In this document: in pieces, positions 35,302-44,302 of the stretch
Numbering within the stretch: the stretch's first letter is position 1
Layout of the letters: each line of letters starts with the position of its first letter
Assembly (NCBI RefSeq): GCF_014876185.1
Contig: NZ_JADALJ010000001.1
Location: 744,001 to 808,000, forward strand
Source: Rufibacter sp. LB8
Lineage (GTDB): Bacteria; Bacteroidota; Bacteroidia; Cytophagales; Hymenobacteraceae
Length of the DNA stretch: 64,000 nucleotides
Direction: 5' to 3'
The notes under the pieces: model-generated
The model's database searches: none
The model's input: the letters and a program-made list of their open reading frames with translations, nothing else
What the model was told of the DNA's origin: nothing
Position numbers and translations under genes: made by a program

Positions 35302-35934
35302 ATGAATTCTGAAAATCAAAACAAGATAGGCGCCGGAAAGCTGTCCCGGTTTGAGCGCATTGAGAAAGTACCGCTTTTAAAGATGCTGCTGTACCTCAGC
35401 ATGGCCGGCATGGGGGTGCTGTTCTTCATTCTTATCTTCATTTTCTTGTCAGACCTTGGTCAGTTGCCGCCGGGCAAATCCATTGCGCTGCCCAAACTGT
35501 TTTCGGTGAGTACGGTGCTGTTGCTGGTCAGCGGTTTTTTTATGCACCAGGTACCTGATTTCTATAAACAAGATGATTTAGTACGCATGAACCGCCGGTT
35601 GCTGGGCGCCCTTAGCCTGGGCGTTCTGTTTACGGTGGCGCAGGTGGTGGCCTGGTATGAACTGACCACCCAACAGGTTTTTTTTAAAGGACAGACCATC
35701 GGCACCTTCCTGTATCTGCTCTCGGCACTGCACCTGCTGCACGTGGCGGGTGGCCTGGCGTTTTTGGCTTTCCTGTTCCTGAAGAATAACCGGGCCTCAA
35801 AAGACCCCATCAGAACGCTGGTATTCATCAGAGACCCCTTCCGGAAAATGCAACTAGAGATGCTACGCAGCTACTGGCATTTTCTGGACGCGGTTTGGAT
35901 AGGTTTGTATTTCGTTTTCCTCTTCGCGCTCTAG
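35302..35934 (+). CDS. Heme-copper oxidase subunit III-like protein, orphan
   Basis: A 210-residue membrane protein with five helices of the COX3/CyoC fold. Signature stretches are FLYLLSALHLLHVAGG and SYWHFLDAVWIGLYFVFLFAL at the C terminus, the latter matching the conserved YWHFVDxVW of subunit III. No subunit I or II gene is near. It could be a maturation or stabilising partner of an oxidase coded elsewhere, or a NorE-like protein. A palindromic element lies 24 bases after the stop. Confidence 0.82.
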   Translation: MNSENQNKIGAGKLSRFERIEKVPLLKMLLYLSMAGMGVLFFILIFIFLSDLGQLPPGKSIALPKLFSVSTVLLLVSGFFMHQVPDFYKQDDLVRMNRRLLGALSLGVLFTVAQVVAWYELTTQQVFFKGQTIGTFLYLLSALHLLHVAGGLAFLAFLFLKNNRASKDPIRTLVFIRDPFRKMQLEMLRSYWHFLDAVWIGLYFVFLFAL

Positions 35935-35957
35935 CAGGCAATATTATATAAACAAGA

Positions 35958-36004
35958 ATTCCCGTTTTGGGCTCATTTCTGAAAATGAGCCCGAAAACGG
36001 GAAT
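35958..36004. repeat. Palindromic element, copy 13
   Basis: ATTCCCGTTTTGGGCTCATT and GAGCCCGAAAACGGGAAT, between converging genes; the left arm lacks one C of the right. Confidence 0.95.
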
Positions 36005-36036
36005 CCTTGTTTTATAGATTAAAGAAAATCTAGAAG

Positions 36037-36981
36037 CTAGCCGCAGAGGTGCAGGCTGTAGAGGTCAAAGTTTCTATGTTCAAAAAGGGCATCCAGGCGG
36101 TAGCTGTAGCCCACAGCCTGTGGTCTTTTCCCGAAGTGCACGTGCTTGATGTATTTCCGGAGCACATCATGCAGTTCTGAGTTGTGCATGAGTTCGCCCC
36201 ACACAAACACTTGGTCCTGCTCTGGGTTCATCTTTTTTTCCTGCAGCACAAACAAGACAAAATAGATGAAATCTTCATAAGACGTGAAGTAAAACGAATT
36301 GCAAAACTCCAGGCGCAACCCTTGCAACACCACCAGCGTGAGGTAATTTTTATCTACGTAAATGTACAGCTTGGGCTTGCCGCTGCGTTCGGCCATGTGC
36401 AGAAAACCTTCCATGAGCGCCGAGGTCTGGTGCACAAACTCCACCCTGGTGTTCTGGAAATGCGAGGCTGCCCAGGCCTCCAGCGCAACGGGAGCCGTGA
36501 ACACGTTCATGAGTTCCAGCCGGGGGTGCGCGTAATGGTGCACTTGTTCCTGGCCGGGTTCCACCACAGCGTTCAGTTTTAGGTATTCCTCGCGGGCGTT
36601 GACGTCAAAGAGCGTCTCCGGAATAAGCGTGAACTGCTGGTTTTTGATGCCAATGCGCACCAGGCTCCAGTTCCGTTTTTGCAGAATGGGGTTGGTTTGC
36701 GCCAGATTTTCAAGGGCGGCAATGGCGCCGGCCACGGTGGTCACGCCCGCCGCCTCATAATCTTCCAGCGCAATGAATTTATTTCTGGCCTGGTCCAGCA
36801 CGCCCAACCGAATGCGGTGCGCCCCAAAGGTGAGGTACAGGCACGCGTTTTCCGGCGCCGATGCGTCAAAGGCATCATCAGAAACACGCTGGGTTTGTTT
36901 AAAGGCCGAAACCGGATTGTTCAAAAGGCAAAAGCTAAAAGGGTGACGACCGGCCCCAGTGATTTCAGGACCGCACCACAA
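36037..36981 (-). CDS. DUF3822 family protein
   Basis: A Bacteroidota-specific protein of about 300 residues with an actin/ASKHA-like look: KLYIYVDKNYLTLVVLQGLRLEFCNSF, then FTSYEDFIYFVLFVLQEKKMNPEQDQVFVWGEL. These proteins commonly sit near coaD or rsmD, but not here. The start is unclear: there is no ATG, and the TTG at 36981 or the TTG at about 36924 may serve. Family residues begin around SDDAFDASA. It probably has a role in cell-division or sugar metabolism contexts, but nothing is shown. Confidence 0.8.
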   Translation of the reverse strand: MWCGPEITGAGRHPFSFCLLNNPVSAFKQTQRVSDDAFDASAPENACLYLTFGAHRIRLGVLDQARNKFIALEDYEAAGVTTVAGAIAALENLAQTNPILQKRNWSLVRIGIKNQQFTLIPETLFDVNAREEYLKLNAVVEPGQEQVHHYAHPRLELMNVFTAPVALEAWAASHFQNTRVEFVHQTSALMEGFLHMAERSGKPKLYIYVDKNYLTLVVLQGLRLEFCNSFYFTSYEDFIYFVLFVLQEKKMNPEQDQVFVWGELMHNSELHDVLRKYIKHVHFGKRPQAVGYSYRLDALFEHRNFDLYSLHLCG

Positions 36982-37106
36982 TAATACAGATTTTTACCTA
37001 TTGTGCCTAGATTGGTCTTTTGGCTACCAAGCAAAAGCCGCAGGTAGTGCGCTGATTTAGAACGGGTCTGGAAATCTTTAAAATTTTTTTGCCTCGCAAG
37101 GGAAAA

Positions 37107-37148
37107 TCCGTTTTCGGGCTCATTTCTGGAAATGAGCCCGAAAACGGA
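37107..37148. repeat. Palindromic element, copy 14
   Basis: TCCGTTTTCGGGCTCATTT and AAATGAGCCCGAAAACGGA around CTGG, between tandem minus-strand genes. Confidence 0.97.
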
Positions 37149-37164
37149 AAAATAGTAAGACGAA

Positions 37165-37650
37165 TTAATCCAGGAAGGAATGCTTGGGAATAAACAAATC
37201 GTCTAGGTTCACCAGGTTATGCAGAATGGGGTGCGTTTCTTGGGGCTTTATTTGATAGAGCTCTTTGGTGGTCAGGAATTTAACTTCCTCCAGTAATTGT
37301 GATTCAGCATTATGTTCTGGGTCAGTGCCCAGGGCTAGTTGACCGGAGATAAGTCTGACTTCAAAAAACAATTCCAGGGCGTGCAGGGGCGGTTTCAGGA
37401 ATTCATTCAGGTACAGGAACCTCACGGGCTCCACGTGCAGGCCGGTTTCCTCCAAAAATTCGCGCCGGAGGCAGTCTTTCACTTTTTCGCCGTATTCCAG
37501 GCCGCCGCCGGGGGGCATCCAGAAAACGCCTTCGCCAAAGGCGGCCTTGTGGCGGGCCAGCAGCAGTTTGTTGTCTTGTACCAGCAGGCCGCACACGCGT
37601 GTTCTGGTTTTATAGCTATAATTCTCCGCGAACGGATGTAAATTCTCCAT
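37165..37650 (-). CDS. Nudix hydrolase
   Basis: A 161-residue pyrophosphohydrolase from MENLHPF at 37650. The Nudix box is complete: GGGLEYGEKVKDCLRREF followed by LEETGL at about residues 46-69 (Gx5Ex7REUxEExGU). GLLVQDNKLLLARHKAA precedes it. The substrate could be a nucleotide, a sugar nucleotide or dinucleoside polyphosphate. It is divergent from the thioesterase 38 bases away; the short gap means shared regulation is likely. Confidence 0.93.
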   Translation of the reverse strand: MENLHPFAENYSYKTRTRVCGLLVQDNKLLLARHKAAFGEGVFWMPPGGGLEYGEKVKDCLRREFLEETGLHVEPVRFLYLNEFLKPPLHALELFFEVRLISGQLALGTDPEHNAESQLLEEVKFLTTKELYQIKPQETHPILHNLVNLDDLFIPKHSFLD

Positions 37651-37688
37651 AGGTTGTGAGGCAGGCGCCAAGGCCGTACTTTTGCCAG

Positions 37689-38141
37689 ATGATGCAAACG
37701 TTTAATCCAGACTTTAAGAATACGGTCAAAGAGAAACTTCAGCGACAATTTTACATGCATTTGCTGGGTTTTACCATAGAAACCATAGAAATAGGCCTGA
37801 TTGAGGGTAGATTGCAACTGGAGGAGAAGCACAAACAGCACAAAGGCTTTGCGCACGGCGGCGTCATTGCCACCATTGCCGACATTGTGATGGGTTTTGC
37901 CGCCGTGAGCCTGGTGCCCAAAGAACACCATGTGGTCACGGCAGATTTGCGCGTATCGTATCTGAACCCTGGGGTGGGCGAGGCGCTCTTTGCCAAAGGC
38001 TGGGTCTTGAAACAGGGCCGTAAGTTGAACTTTTGCGAAGCTGAGATCTTTAGTATAGACGGGCAGGGCCAGCAGACCCTCATCGCCAAGGCCTCCTCCA
38101 CCATGGCCACCATTCAGCCCCATGACCAGAAACCCGCCTAA
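37689..38141 (+). CDS. PaaI-type hotdog thioesterase
   Basis: A 150-residue hotdog-fold acyl-CoA thioesterase. The family core HKGFAHGGVIATIADIVMGFAAV has the HGG motif and the acidic catalytic position replaced by Ala-Asp in IADI; LRVSYLNPGVGE follows. ATG at 37689 or 37692 begins the gene. It is divergent from the Nudix gene and precedes the helicase by 8 bases. It is likely a housekeeping thioesterase. Confidence 0.9.
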   Translation: MMQTFNPDFKNTVKEKLQRQFYMHLLGFTIETIEIGLIEGRLQLEEKHKQHKGFAHGGVIATIADIVMGFAAVSLVPKEHHVVTADLRVSYLNPGVGEALFAKGWVLKQGRKLNFCEAEIFSIDGQGQQTLIAKASSTMATIQPHDQKPA

Positions 38142-38149
38142 CTACCGCT

Positions 38150-39574
38150 ATGAGCCCAGCCGACGCGCTTCGTCAGAATTTTCCGTTTACTCCCACGCAG
38201 GATCAGGACACGCTTTTCCAGAAGCTGGATCAGTTCATTCTGCGCAAAACCGGCCTGCCGGAAGTTTTTCTGCTGAAAGGCTTTGCGGGTACCGGTAAGA
38301 CCACCGTGGTGAGTTCTCTGGTGAAGATTCTAAACAAATTCGGCTACAAATACGTGCTATTGGCGCCCACCGGCCGGGCCGCGAAGGTGATGGCCACCTA
38401 CTCGGGCAAGCCGGCTTCCACCATCCACAAGAAAATCTACAAGCAGACCGCCAACCCGTATTCAGATGGCCTGGCCTTTGCGCGCATGCCCAACAAGAGC
38501 GAGAATGTGGTCTACATTGTAGATGAAGCCTCCATGATCTCTGATGAAAAAGCGTTTGGTGATAACGGGCTGCTGCAGGATTTAATGGGCTACGTGTTTG
38601 AGAAACCAAGCAACAAACTCTTGCTCATTGGGGATACCGCCCAGTTGCCGCCCGTAAACCAGGCTTTGAGCCCGTCACTGGATGCCGGTTACATGCGAAA
38701 TAATTTCAAATGCACCGTGCATGAGATGGAGATGCGCCAGGTAATGCGGCAGGCCGAGGCTTCCGGTATTTTGATGAACGCCACTCGCCTGCGCAACGAG
38801 CTCTTGAATGAAACCCCGGCGCTTACGTTCTCCACCAAAGGCTACAAAGACATTTTCTCTATGCGCGGCGACAAGCTGGAAGACGGCTTGCGCTACGCCT
38901 ATGACAAATTTGGGATTGACAACACCACGGTCATCTGCCGATCCAATAAGAACGCAAACCTCTACAATCAGCACATCAGGCGGCAGATTTTCTTTGCCGA
39001 GGACGAGATTGGTGTGGGCGATTATCTCATGATTGTGCGCAACAACTATTCCTGGCTGCCCAAAGACTCCAACATCGGCTTCATGGCCAACGGCGACTTC
39101 GTGGAAATCACCAAGATCATTCGGTTTGAGGAGATGTACAACATGCGCTTCGCCGATGTGCGCATACGCTTTGTAGATTACCCGCAGGAGGAGGAACTGG
39201 ACACCAAAATTATGATGGACACGCTGTATTCTGAGTCGCCGGCGTTGCCCGCCGACAAGAACAAGGAGCTGTATAATTTGGTCTTGCAAGATTACATGCA
39301 CATTGCCAACAAACGCGTGCGCTCCCAGGAAATGCGTCAGGACAAATATCTCAACGCGCTGCAAGTTAAATTTGCTTACGCCTTAACGTGCCACAAGGCC
39401 CAGGGGGGGCAATGGCAGGCCGTTTTTGTGGACCACGGTTTTCTGAAAGAAGACATGGTGAACACTGAATTCGCACGTTGGCTGTATACGGCCACTACCA
39501 GGGCGTCTGAGCAGTTGTTTCTGGTCAACTTCAACAAACAACTGCTGGAAGACCAACCGGTGGTTGAGGAGTAA
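38150..39574 (+). CDS. RecD-like/AAA helicase
   Basis: A 474-residue SF1B-type helicase. Walker A is GFAGTGKTTVV at about residue 44, Walker B IVDEASMIS at about 126, LLIGDTAQLPPV is motif III, RQVMRQAEASGI follows, and the C-terminal UvrD_C_2-type motif is ALTCHKAQGGQWQAVFVD with WLYTATTRASEQL. It resembles the short RecD2/TraA helicases of Bacteroidota that lack RecB and RecC partners. It is probably co-transcribed with the thioesterase. Confidence 0.93.
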   Translation: MSPADALRQNFPFTPTQDQDTLFQKLDQFILRKTGLPEVFLLKGFAGTGKTTVVSSLVKILNKFGYKYVLLAPTGRAAKVMATYSGKPASTIHKKIYKQTANPYSDGLAFARMPNKSENVVYIVDEASMISDEKAFGDNGLLQDLMGYVFEKPSNKLLLIGDTAQLPPVNQALSPSLDAGYMRNNFKCTVHEMEMRQVMRQAEASGILMNATRLRNELLNETPALTFSTKGYKDIFSMRGDKLEDGLRYAYDKFGIDNTTVICRSNKNANLYNQHIRRQIFFAEDEIGVGDYLMIVRNNYSWLPKDSNIGFMANGDFVEITKIIRFEEMYNMRFADVRIRFVDYPQEEELDTKIMMDTLYSESPALPADKNKELYNLVLQDYMHIANKRVRSQEMRQDKYLNALQVKFAYALTCHKAQGGQWQAVFVDHGFLKEDMVNTEFARWLYTATTRASEQLFLVNFNKQLLEDQPVVEE

Positions 39575-39623
39575 TCTGTATCTTTAGGAAATTAACGTTC
39601 TTACACCACTTACTTTGAGTGCT

Positions 39624-40067
39624 ATGAATATGAAAACACTTTCTCTTTGCGCGGCTTTTCTGGTCTTTGGTACCGCGGCCGCCTTTGCCCAAACCGCCCC
39701 AGATTCTCTGGCAACCCCAGCGGTTGTAGCGCCAAAAGTGGTGGAAGGCCCGTCCATTCAGTTGGAGGAAGAAAAGTTTGATTTCGGGAACATCAAGCAA
39801 GGCGACGTGGTGGAACATACCTTTACGTTCACCAACAACGGATCGCAGCCTTTGGTCATTAAAAACGTGCGCACTACCTGCGGCTGCACGGCCACTGATT
39901 ATCCAAAGACAGCCATACAACCCGGCCAAACGGCCAGCCTCACTGCCAGATTCAACAGCGCCGGCAAGAAAGGACCTCAGAACAAAGTAATCACCATTGA
40001 CTCCAACGCCGTGCAGGGCTCGGCCCAGGTTTTCATCAAAACCAATATTCTGACCACCGTGAATTAG
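39624..40067 (+). CDS. DUF1573 secreted protein
   Basis: A 147-residue exported protein with a signal peptide (MNMKTLSLCAAFLVFGTAAAFA) and one DUF1573 Ig-like domain: FDFGNIKQGDVVEHTFTFTN, the CGC motif in VRTTCGCTATDYPK and ARFNSAGKKGPQNK. The CGC pair may bind metal or form a disulfide. Family members are common in Bacteroidota and are of unknown function. The TAG stop is next to the palindromic element. Confidence 0.92.
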   Translation: MNMKTLSLCAAFLVFGTAAAFAQTAPDSLATPAVVAPKVVEGPSIQLEEEKFDFGNIKQGDVVEHTFTFTNNGSQPLVIKNVRTTCGCTATDYPKTAIQPGQTASLTARFNSAGKKGPQNKVITIDSNAVQGSAQVFIKTNILTTVN

Positions 40068-40105
40068 CGTTTTCGGGCTCATTTCTGGAAATGAGGCCAA
40101 ATACG
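40067..40105. repeat. Palindromic element, copy 15 (right arm diverged)
   Basis: GCGTTTTCGGGCTCATTT and AAATGAGGCCAAATACG. It begins at the last base of the DUF1573 stop codon and runs into a terminator. Confidence 0.8.
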
Positions 40106-40144
40106 AGGGCTCTTCTACACGGTAGAAGAGCCCTCGTATTTTTA
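40099..40144. terminator. Bidirectional rho-independent terminator
   Basis: ACGAGGGCTCTTCTAC and GTAGAAGAGCCCTCGT pair around ACG, with AAATA on one side and TATTTTT on the other, so it can serve the DUF1573 gene and the converging DUF423 gene. Confidence 0.92.
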
Positions 40145-40159
40145 CAGGAAATTATGACC

Positions 40160-40543
40160 TTACGGCAGGTTTTTAGCCAATACCCAAACCATGTTGAGCC
40201 AGCCGCCAATCAGGAAAAGCCCGCCAATGGGGGTGATGGCCCCCAGCCATGTGACGCCCGTGAGGCACAGCACATACAAGGAACCCGAGAAAATCAGGAT
40301 GCCAATCATAAAGCAAATGCCTGAGATGGACAAGCCGGTGGCGGCGGGGAACTGCGCCATGAGAATACCCACCAGTAGCAAGCCCAGCGCGTGGTACATC
40401 TGGTATTTCACGGCGGTCTCAAAAGTGGCGGTGCGGTTGGTTTCGGTGAGGAGTTTAGCCAGACCGTGTGCCCCGAAGGCTCCAATCATCACGCCCACGG
40501 CGCTTATCAAAGCGCCCAGAATCAATATGGTTTTAATGCTCAT
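40160..40543 (-). CDS. DUF423 membrane protein
   Basis: A 127-residue protein with four predicted helices. The family core ALISAVGVMIGAFGAHGL lies near the N terminus and YQMYHALGLLLVGIL after it. DUF423 proteins (YgdD-like) are integral membrane proteins of unknown function. It follows the yggS gene by 23 bases on the same strand and is closed by the bidirectional terminator, so the two form a unit. Confidence 0.94.
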   Translation of the reverse strand: MSIKTILILGALISAVGVMIGAFGAHGLAKLLTETNRTATFETAVKYQMYHALGLLLVGILMAQFPAATGLSISGICFMIGILIFSGSLYVLCLTGVTWLGAITPIGGLFLIGGWLNMVWVLAKNLP

Positions 40544-40566
40544 TGGTTAGAATGATTTAGTTGAAG

Positions 40567-41247
40567 TTAAGTTGTTGGGTAATTCCGGTTTCCGAAAATG
40601 GCGCTGCCCACTCGTACCATAGTGCTACCTTCCTGCACGGCCAATTGGTAGTCTGAGCTCATGCCCATGGAGATTTCCTTAAAGAAAGGAGCGATGGAAA
40701 AAAACTCGTTCCGCAAGTCCTCAAAGTAGGAGCGAAGCTGCTTGAATTCACGTTGCAAGTGTGCCGTGTCTGAGGTGTAGGTAGCAATACCCATCACGCC
40801 GCTAATGCGAACATGTTGCATATTTTGGAAGGCTTCAGACCGCAAAAGTTCATGTGCTTCAGCCAGCGAGAGACCGGTTTTGGAATCTTCTTCGGCAATA
40901 TAAAACTGTAGCAAACAATTGATGACCCGGTTGTTTTTCTGCCCTTGCTTGTCTATTTCCTGCAGCAATTTCAAGCTGTCAACGGACTGAATCAGGTGCA
41001 CAAAGGGCGCGATGTATTTTACTTTGTTCGTCTGCAAATGCCCAATCAAGTGCCATTCAATGTCCTGCGGCAACTCTGGGTATTTGGCGGCCATTTCCTG
41101 CACCTTGTTTTCCCCGAAGGCGCGCTGCCCAGCGGCATAGGCTTCCTGAATGGCCTCTACCGGGTGGGTTTTGGACACGGCAATCAGCTGGCAGTCAGTG
41201 TCTTTCAGTTTGTCCTGAAATTCAATTATGTTTTCTGTAATAGACAT
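40567..41247 (-). CDS. yggS: YggS-type PLP homeostasis protein
   Basis: A 226-residue PLP-binding barrel of the PLPBP family, which keeps vitamin B6 balance and has no enzyme activity of its own. The Schiff-base Lys is in LIAVSKTHP at about residue 25; GENKVQE, WHLIGHLQTNK and SMGMSSDYQLAVQEGSTMVRVGSAIFG are all typical. It heads the unit with DUF423. Confidence 0.95.
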   Translation of the reverse strand: MSITENIIEFQDKLKDTDCQLIAVSKTHPVEAIQEAYAAGQRAFGENKVQEMAAKYPELPQDIEWHLIGHLQTNKVKYIAPFVHLIQSVDSLKLLQEIDKQGQKNNRVINCLLQFYIAEEDSKTGLSLAEAHELLRSEAFQNMQHVRISGVMGIATYTSDTAHLQREFKQLRSYFEDLRNEFFSIAPFFKEISMGMSSDYQLAVQEGSTMVRVGSAIFGNRNYPTT

Positions 41248-41279
41248 AAAGTAAAGTAGTAAGAATCAACGCCTGGCAA

Positions 41280-42326
41280 TCAATCTTCCAGTGCGTTGGT
41301 GAAGAACGTGTTCTTGAGTAATAGCCAAAGCAACAGCAAGAGAATGGCCCACCGGAGGTAAATCTGGTAATAGTCTTTAGTGTCTCTGAAGCGGGTTTCT
41401 TTCACAACGGTTTTCTCCAGGGTATTGATGCGCTGAAAAATCTGGGCCAGCGCCCCGGCATCCTGCGCCCGGAAGAACTGGCCCTCAGACAATTCAGCCA
41501 GTTGCCTCAGTGTTTTTTCCTCCAGGCCTGTCTGAATGGTCATTGCCTGCCCGGCTGAATCTGCCAGTTGCACCGTGCCTTCCTTGCCAATGCCCACCGT
41601 GTACAACTTCAATTGAAAAGCATGGGCCAGTTGCGCGGCCAACTCAGGGTCCAGGCTGCCGGCAGTATTTTCGCCATCACTGATCAAAATACAGACCTTT
41701 GATTTGGAGGTGGATTCCCGCAACCGGTTAATGGCCACGGCCAGCGCGCTGCCAATGGCGGTACCGTCTTCCGAAATCATGTTCAATTTTATGTTTCTGA
41801 TGCTTTCCTTCAGCAGTGCATAATCTGTGGTGAGCGGGGCCAACGAATACGCCCTTCCGGCAAACACCACCAAACCAATACGGTCCTGCACGCGGCCCTC
41901 AATAAATTCCAGGGCCACTTTTTTGGCGGCTTCCAGGCGGTTGGGCGAGAAATCTGTGAGTTCCATGGAGCCTGACACGTCCAGCACCAGCACAATGTCA
42001 ATGCCTTCGGCGGCAAGTTCAATGGTTTCATCTGTTTTCTGCGGACGGGCCAGCGCCACCAGCACCAGCATCAGGAACAACCCAAACACCACATCTGGCA
42101 CGTAACGGAGCACGCTGGTCCAGTGCCAGGTGGCCTTGCCTTCAAACAGGGCCACGTCCAGCTTTTTCCGGAACTTCAGGTGAAGAAGCCAACGCAGCAG
42201 AAACAACACGGGCACACCCAGCAAGGCATACAGATAGCCGGGGTTTTCCCAGTCAAAGTTTTGCCAGGTTTGCCACGAAAACCATTTGAGGCTCAGCCAG
42301 GAAATATCAGCGGATGTTTGCCACAT
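41280..42326 (-). CDS. VWA-domain membrane protein (BatA-like)
   Basis: A 348-residue protein of the Bat (Bacteroides aerotolerance) type. The N-terminal membrane anchor contains FLLRWLLHLKFRKKLDV, a second helix is VPDVVFGLFLMLVLVALA, the VWA domain carries MIDAS residues in LVLDVSGSME and GRAYSLAPLTTDY, and the protein ends in a C-terminal helix (WAILLLLLWLLLKNT). It overlaps the upstream gene by 20 bases. In other bacteria Bat proteins work with a MoxR ATPase and DUF58; no MoxR is in the window. Confidence 0.9.
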   Translation of the reverse strand: MWQTSADISWLSLKWFSWQTWQNFDWENPGYLYALLGVPVLFLLRWLLHLKFRKKLDVALFEGKATWHWTSVLRYVPDVVFGLFLMLVLVALARPQKTDETIELAAEGIDIVLVLDVSGSMELTDFSPNRLEAAKKVALEFIEGRVQDRIGLVVFAGRAYSLAPLTTDYALLKESIRNIKLNMISEDGTAIGSALAVAINRLRESTSKSKVCILISDGENTAGSLDPELAAQLAHAFQLKLYTVGIGKEGTVQLADSAGQAMTIQTGLEEKTLRQLAELSEGQFFRAQDAGALAQIFQRINTLEKTVVKETRFRDTKDYYQIYLRWAILLLLLWLLLKNTFFTNALED

Positions 42327-43254
42327 GGCGCAGGGAGTCTCTTATTAAGGTATAACGGGTGGCCGCGAATTCAGCTAGTTGTGATAGAGCTTGGGCCACT
42401 TCATTTTCATCATCTGAGATAATATTGCCGTAAATGGCGCGGTCGCAGACTTTGAGGGTGTTGCTCACGCGCTCGTCTTCTTCATAAAACGTGGTGATTT
42501 CTTTGGTGGTGAACGAACTGATTTCCTCTTCCTCCAACTTGGTGAGGTAATTTTTCCAAAGCGTGATGGCGCGCTCCAGCGGTTCCATGGTTTTCAGGCG
42601 CCTGAACCGTTCCTTCGCGTTGTTAAACCTTGACTGGAACTGGGCCTGGTCTTTTCGCAAGACATACAACTTATACCGGGTGTTCAAACTTTTCCCGAAC
42701 AAGGCCCAGATAGCCGTGAAAAAAACCGCCGCCGCCACCAAACCTAAGCTCCAATACAAATAGTTGAATTTTTCAGGCACGTATTGCAACGGTGTATTCG
42801 CTTTCAAAGGCAAAGCATCTGCCACGGCGGTCACGTGCTGCACCAATACCACTGAGTCTGGTTTGGTAGCAAGTTGCAACGAGTCTCCGTTTAGGAAAAG
42901 CAGCACTTGCAGTTGCAGGCGCTGCACTGGCTGCAACTGAAAAGTGCGCAAGGTGTAGACAGTGCTGTCGGTGCTCAGGCCGTTCTGGGTGCGGGTGGTG
43001 AAGTACTCTTTGTTCACCAACTCAAACGGCGCGAATTTGAAAGAAGAGTCTGGAAACACTACCTCGGCCTGAGGGGCGTGCCGGCTTAACAGCACATACC
43101 TTACCGTTTGGCCCAGCTCCACAGAATCACGCAGAAAGTACCCGTCTACCTGTACCTTGGGAACTTGCCCTGCAGCAAAAAAAGGAAGCCACAGCAAAGC
43201 CAGAAAACTTAGGGTCTTCCTTAAAGTGCCGTCTATTTTATAGTTGTTCAGCAA
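42307..43254 (-). CDS. Membrane protein of the Bat operon (BatD-like)
   Basis: A 315-residue protein with a signal peptide (TLSFLALLWLPFFAAG), a beta-rich periplasmic domain (residues about 28-160, YFLRDSVELGQTVRYVLLSRH), one membrane helix (YLYWSLGLVAAAVFFTAIWALFG) and a cytoplasmic helical tail rich in Arg/Lys/Glu. The layout and position between DUF58 and VWA genes fit the BatD-like component. The sequence identity itself is not one I can name with certainty. Confidence 0.7.
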   Translation of the reverse strand: MLNNYKIDGTLRKTLSFLALLWLPFFAAGQVPKVQVDGYFLRDSVELGQTVRYVLLSRHAPQAEVVFPDSSFKFAPFELVNKEYFTTRTQNGLSTDSTVYTLRTFQLQPVQRLQLQVLLFLNGDSLQLATKPDSVVLVQHVTAVADALPLKANTPLQYVPEKFNYLYWSLGLVAAAVFFTAIWALFGKSLNTRYKLYVLRKDQAQFQSRFNNAKERFRRLKTMEPLERAITLWKNYLTKLEEEEISSFTTKEITTFYEEDERVSNTLKVCDRAIYGNIISDDENEVAQALSQLAEFAATRYTLIRDSLRHVANIR

Positions 43255-43270
43255 AGTATCTTCATGATTT

Positions 43271-43316
43271 TTTCCGTTTTCGGGCTCATTTCCAGAAATG
43301 AGCCCGAAAACGGAAA
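43271..43316. repeat. Palindromic element, copy 16, inside the Bat operon
   Basis: TTTCCGTTTTCGGGCTC and GAGCCCGAAAACGGAAA around ATTTCCAGAAAT. It separates DUF58 from the BatD-like gene within a likely operon, so it may reduce or protect, rather than stop, transcription. Confidence 0.97.
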
Positions 43317-43322
43317 TGAGGG

Positions 43323-44204
43323 TTAGGCACTTCGTTTCATGATTTTGTTTCTGGCCCTGAACAGGTTCACCAACTGCGGCACGTAATCTTGTTCCACATA
43401 AATAGGCAGGAAATCTGCCTGGTATTGGCGACAGAGCTTGGCCAGTTTTTCCTGGTTCTGCGCGTAGGGCAATAAATATTTTTCCTTGAAAGCCGAAGAG
43501 GAAGTGTTGATCCAGATGGTCTTGCCGGTTTCCTTATCCAGCAACGGCACAATGCCCAGGCTGGGGAAAGTAGTCTCCCGCCGGTCCATGAGCTGCAACA
43601 CAATGAGGTCATGCTTTTTGGCCAGCATGATCAATTCACGTTCATAGTCCAGGTCAATAAAATCTGAAATCAGGATGATGATGCTTTTGCGCTTGACCAC
43701 GTTGAGCGCCAGCTTGATGCCCGCGCCAATATGCGTTTTGTTGGAGACAGGTTGGAGTTCGGCCAGGGCTTTGATCAACGCATAGGCATGGTCATTGCCT
43801 TTGCCAGGCCGAAGGTATCGCTCTTTGCCATCTGAAAAACAGATCATGCCCAGCTGACTGCCTTGCTTAATGGAGGCCAACGCCAGAATGCCGCTAATTT
43901 CCTTGCCAATGTCCATTTTCTGGCTACCGGGAGTGCCCAAGGCCTGGGAACCGCTCACGTCTAACAGTATGAACACGTTCTGCTCTTTCTCTTCGCGGTA
44001 GGTTTTCACGAAGGTTCCGTGCCCTTTGGCCGTTACGTTCCAGTCAATGGAGCGCACGTCATCGCCGTATTGGTAAGCGCGCACGTCATCAAACTCCAGG
44101 CCGGAACTCTTGAACACAGACTTGAAGTCGCCCTGCATTTGGGCGTCAATTGCCTTTCTTATCTGTATCTCGTACTTTCGCAGCTTCCTGACCAGGTCTT
44201 TCAT
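43323..44204 (-). CDS. DUF58 domain protein of the Bat operon
   Basis: A 293-residue cytosolic DUF58 protein. The signature DFKSVFKSSGLEFDDVRAYQ, then YGDDVRSIDWNVTAKGHGTFVK, lies at residues 26-68, and FILLDVSGSQALG at about 77 is the MIDAS-like loop (DxSGS). It is the first gene of the three-gene Bat-type unit. It is distinct in sequence from the other DUF58 protein at 17008. Confidence 0.93.
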   Translation of the reverse strand: MKDLVRKLRKYEIQIRKAIDAQMQGDFKSVFKSSGLEFDDVRAYQYGDDVRSIDWNVTAKGHGTFVKTYREEKEQNVFILLDVSGSQALGTPGSQKMDIGKEISGILALASIKQGSQLGMICFSDGKERYLRPGKGNDHAYALIKALAELQPVSNKTHIGAGIKLALNVVKRKSIIILISDFIDLDYERELIMLAKKHDLIVLQLMDRRETTFPSLGIVPLLDKETGKTIWINTSSSAFKEKYLLPYAQNQEKLAKLCRQYQADFLPIYVEQDYVPQLVNLFRARNKIMKRSA

Positions 44205-44302
44205 GTACCAAAAAGGTTTGTGCAGCGTTTAGAGCTTGTTTGCCGTTGGGCGTAGCTTAAACCAAACAACGTTTAAAATTACCTAATCTTACTGACAACC
44301 GC

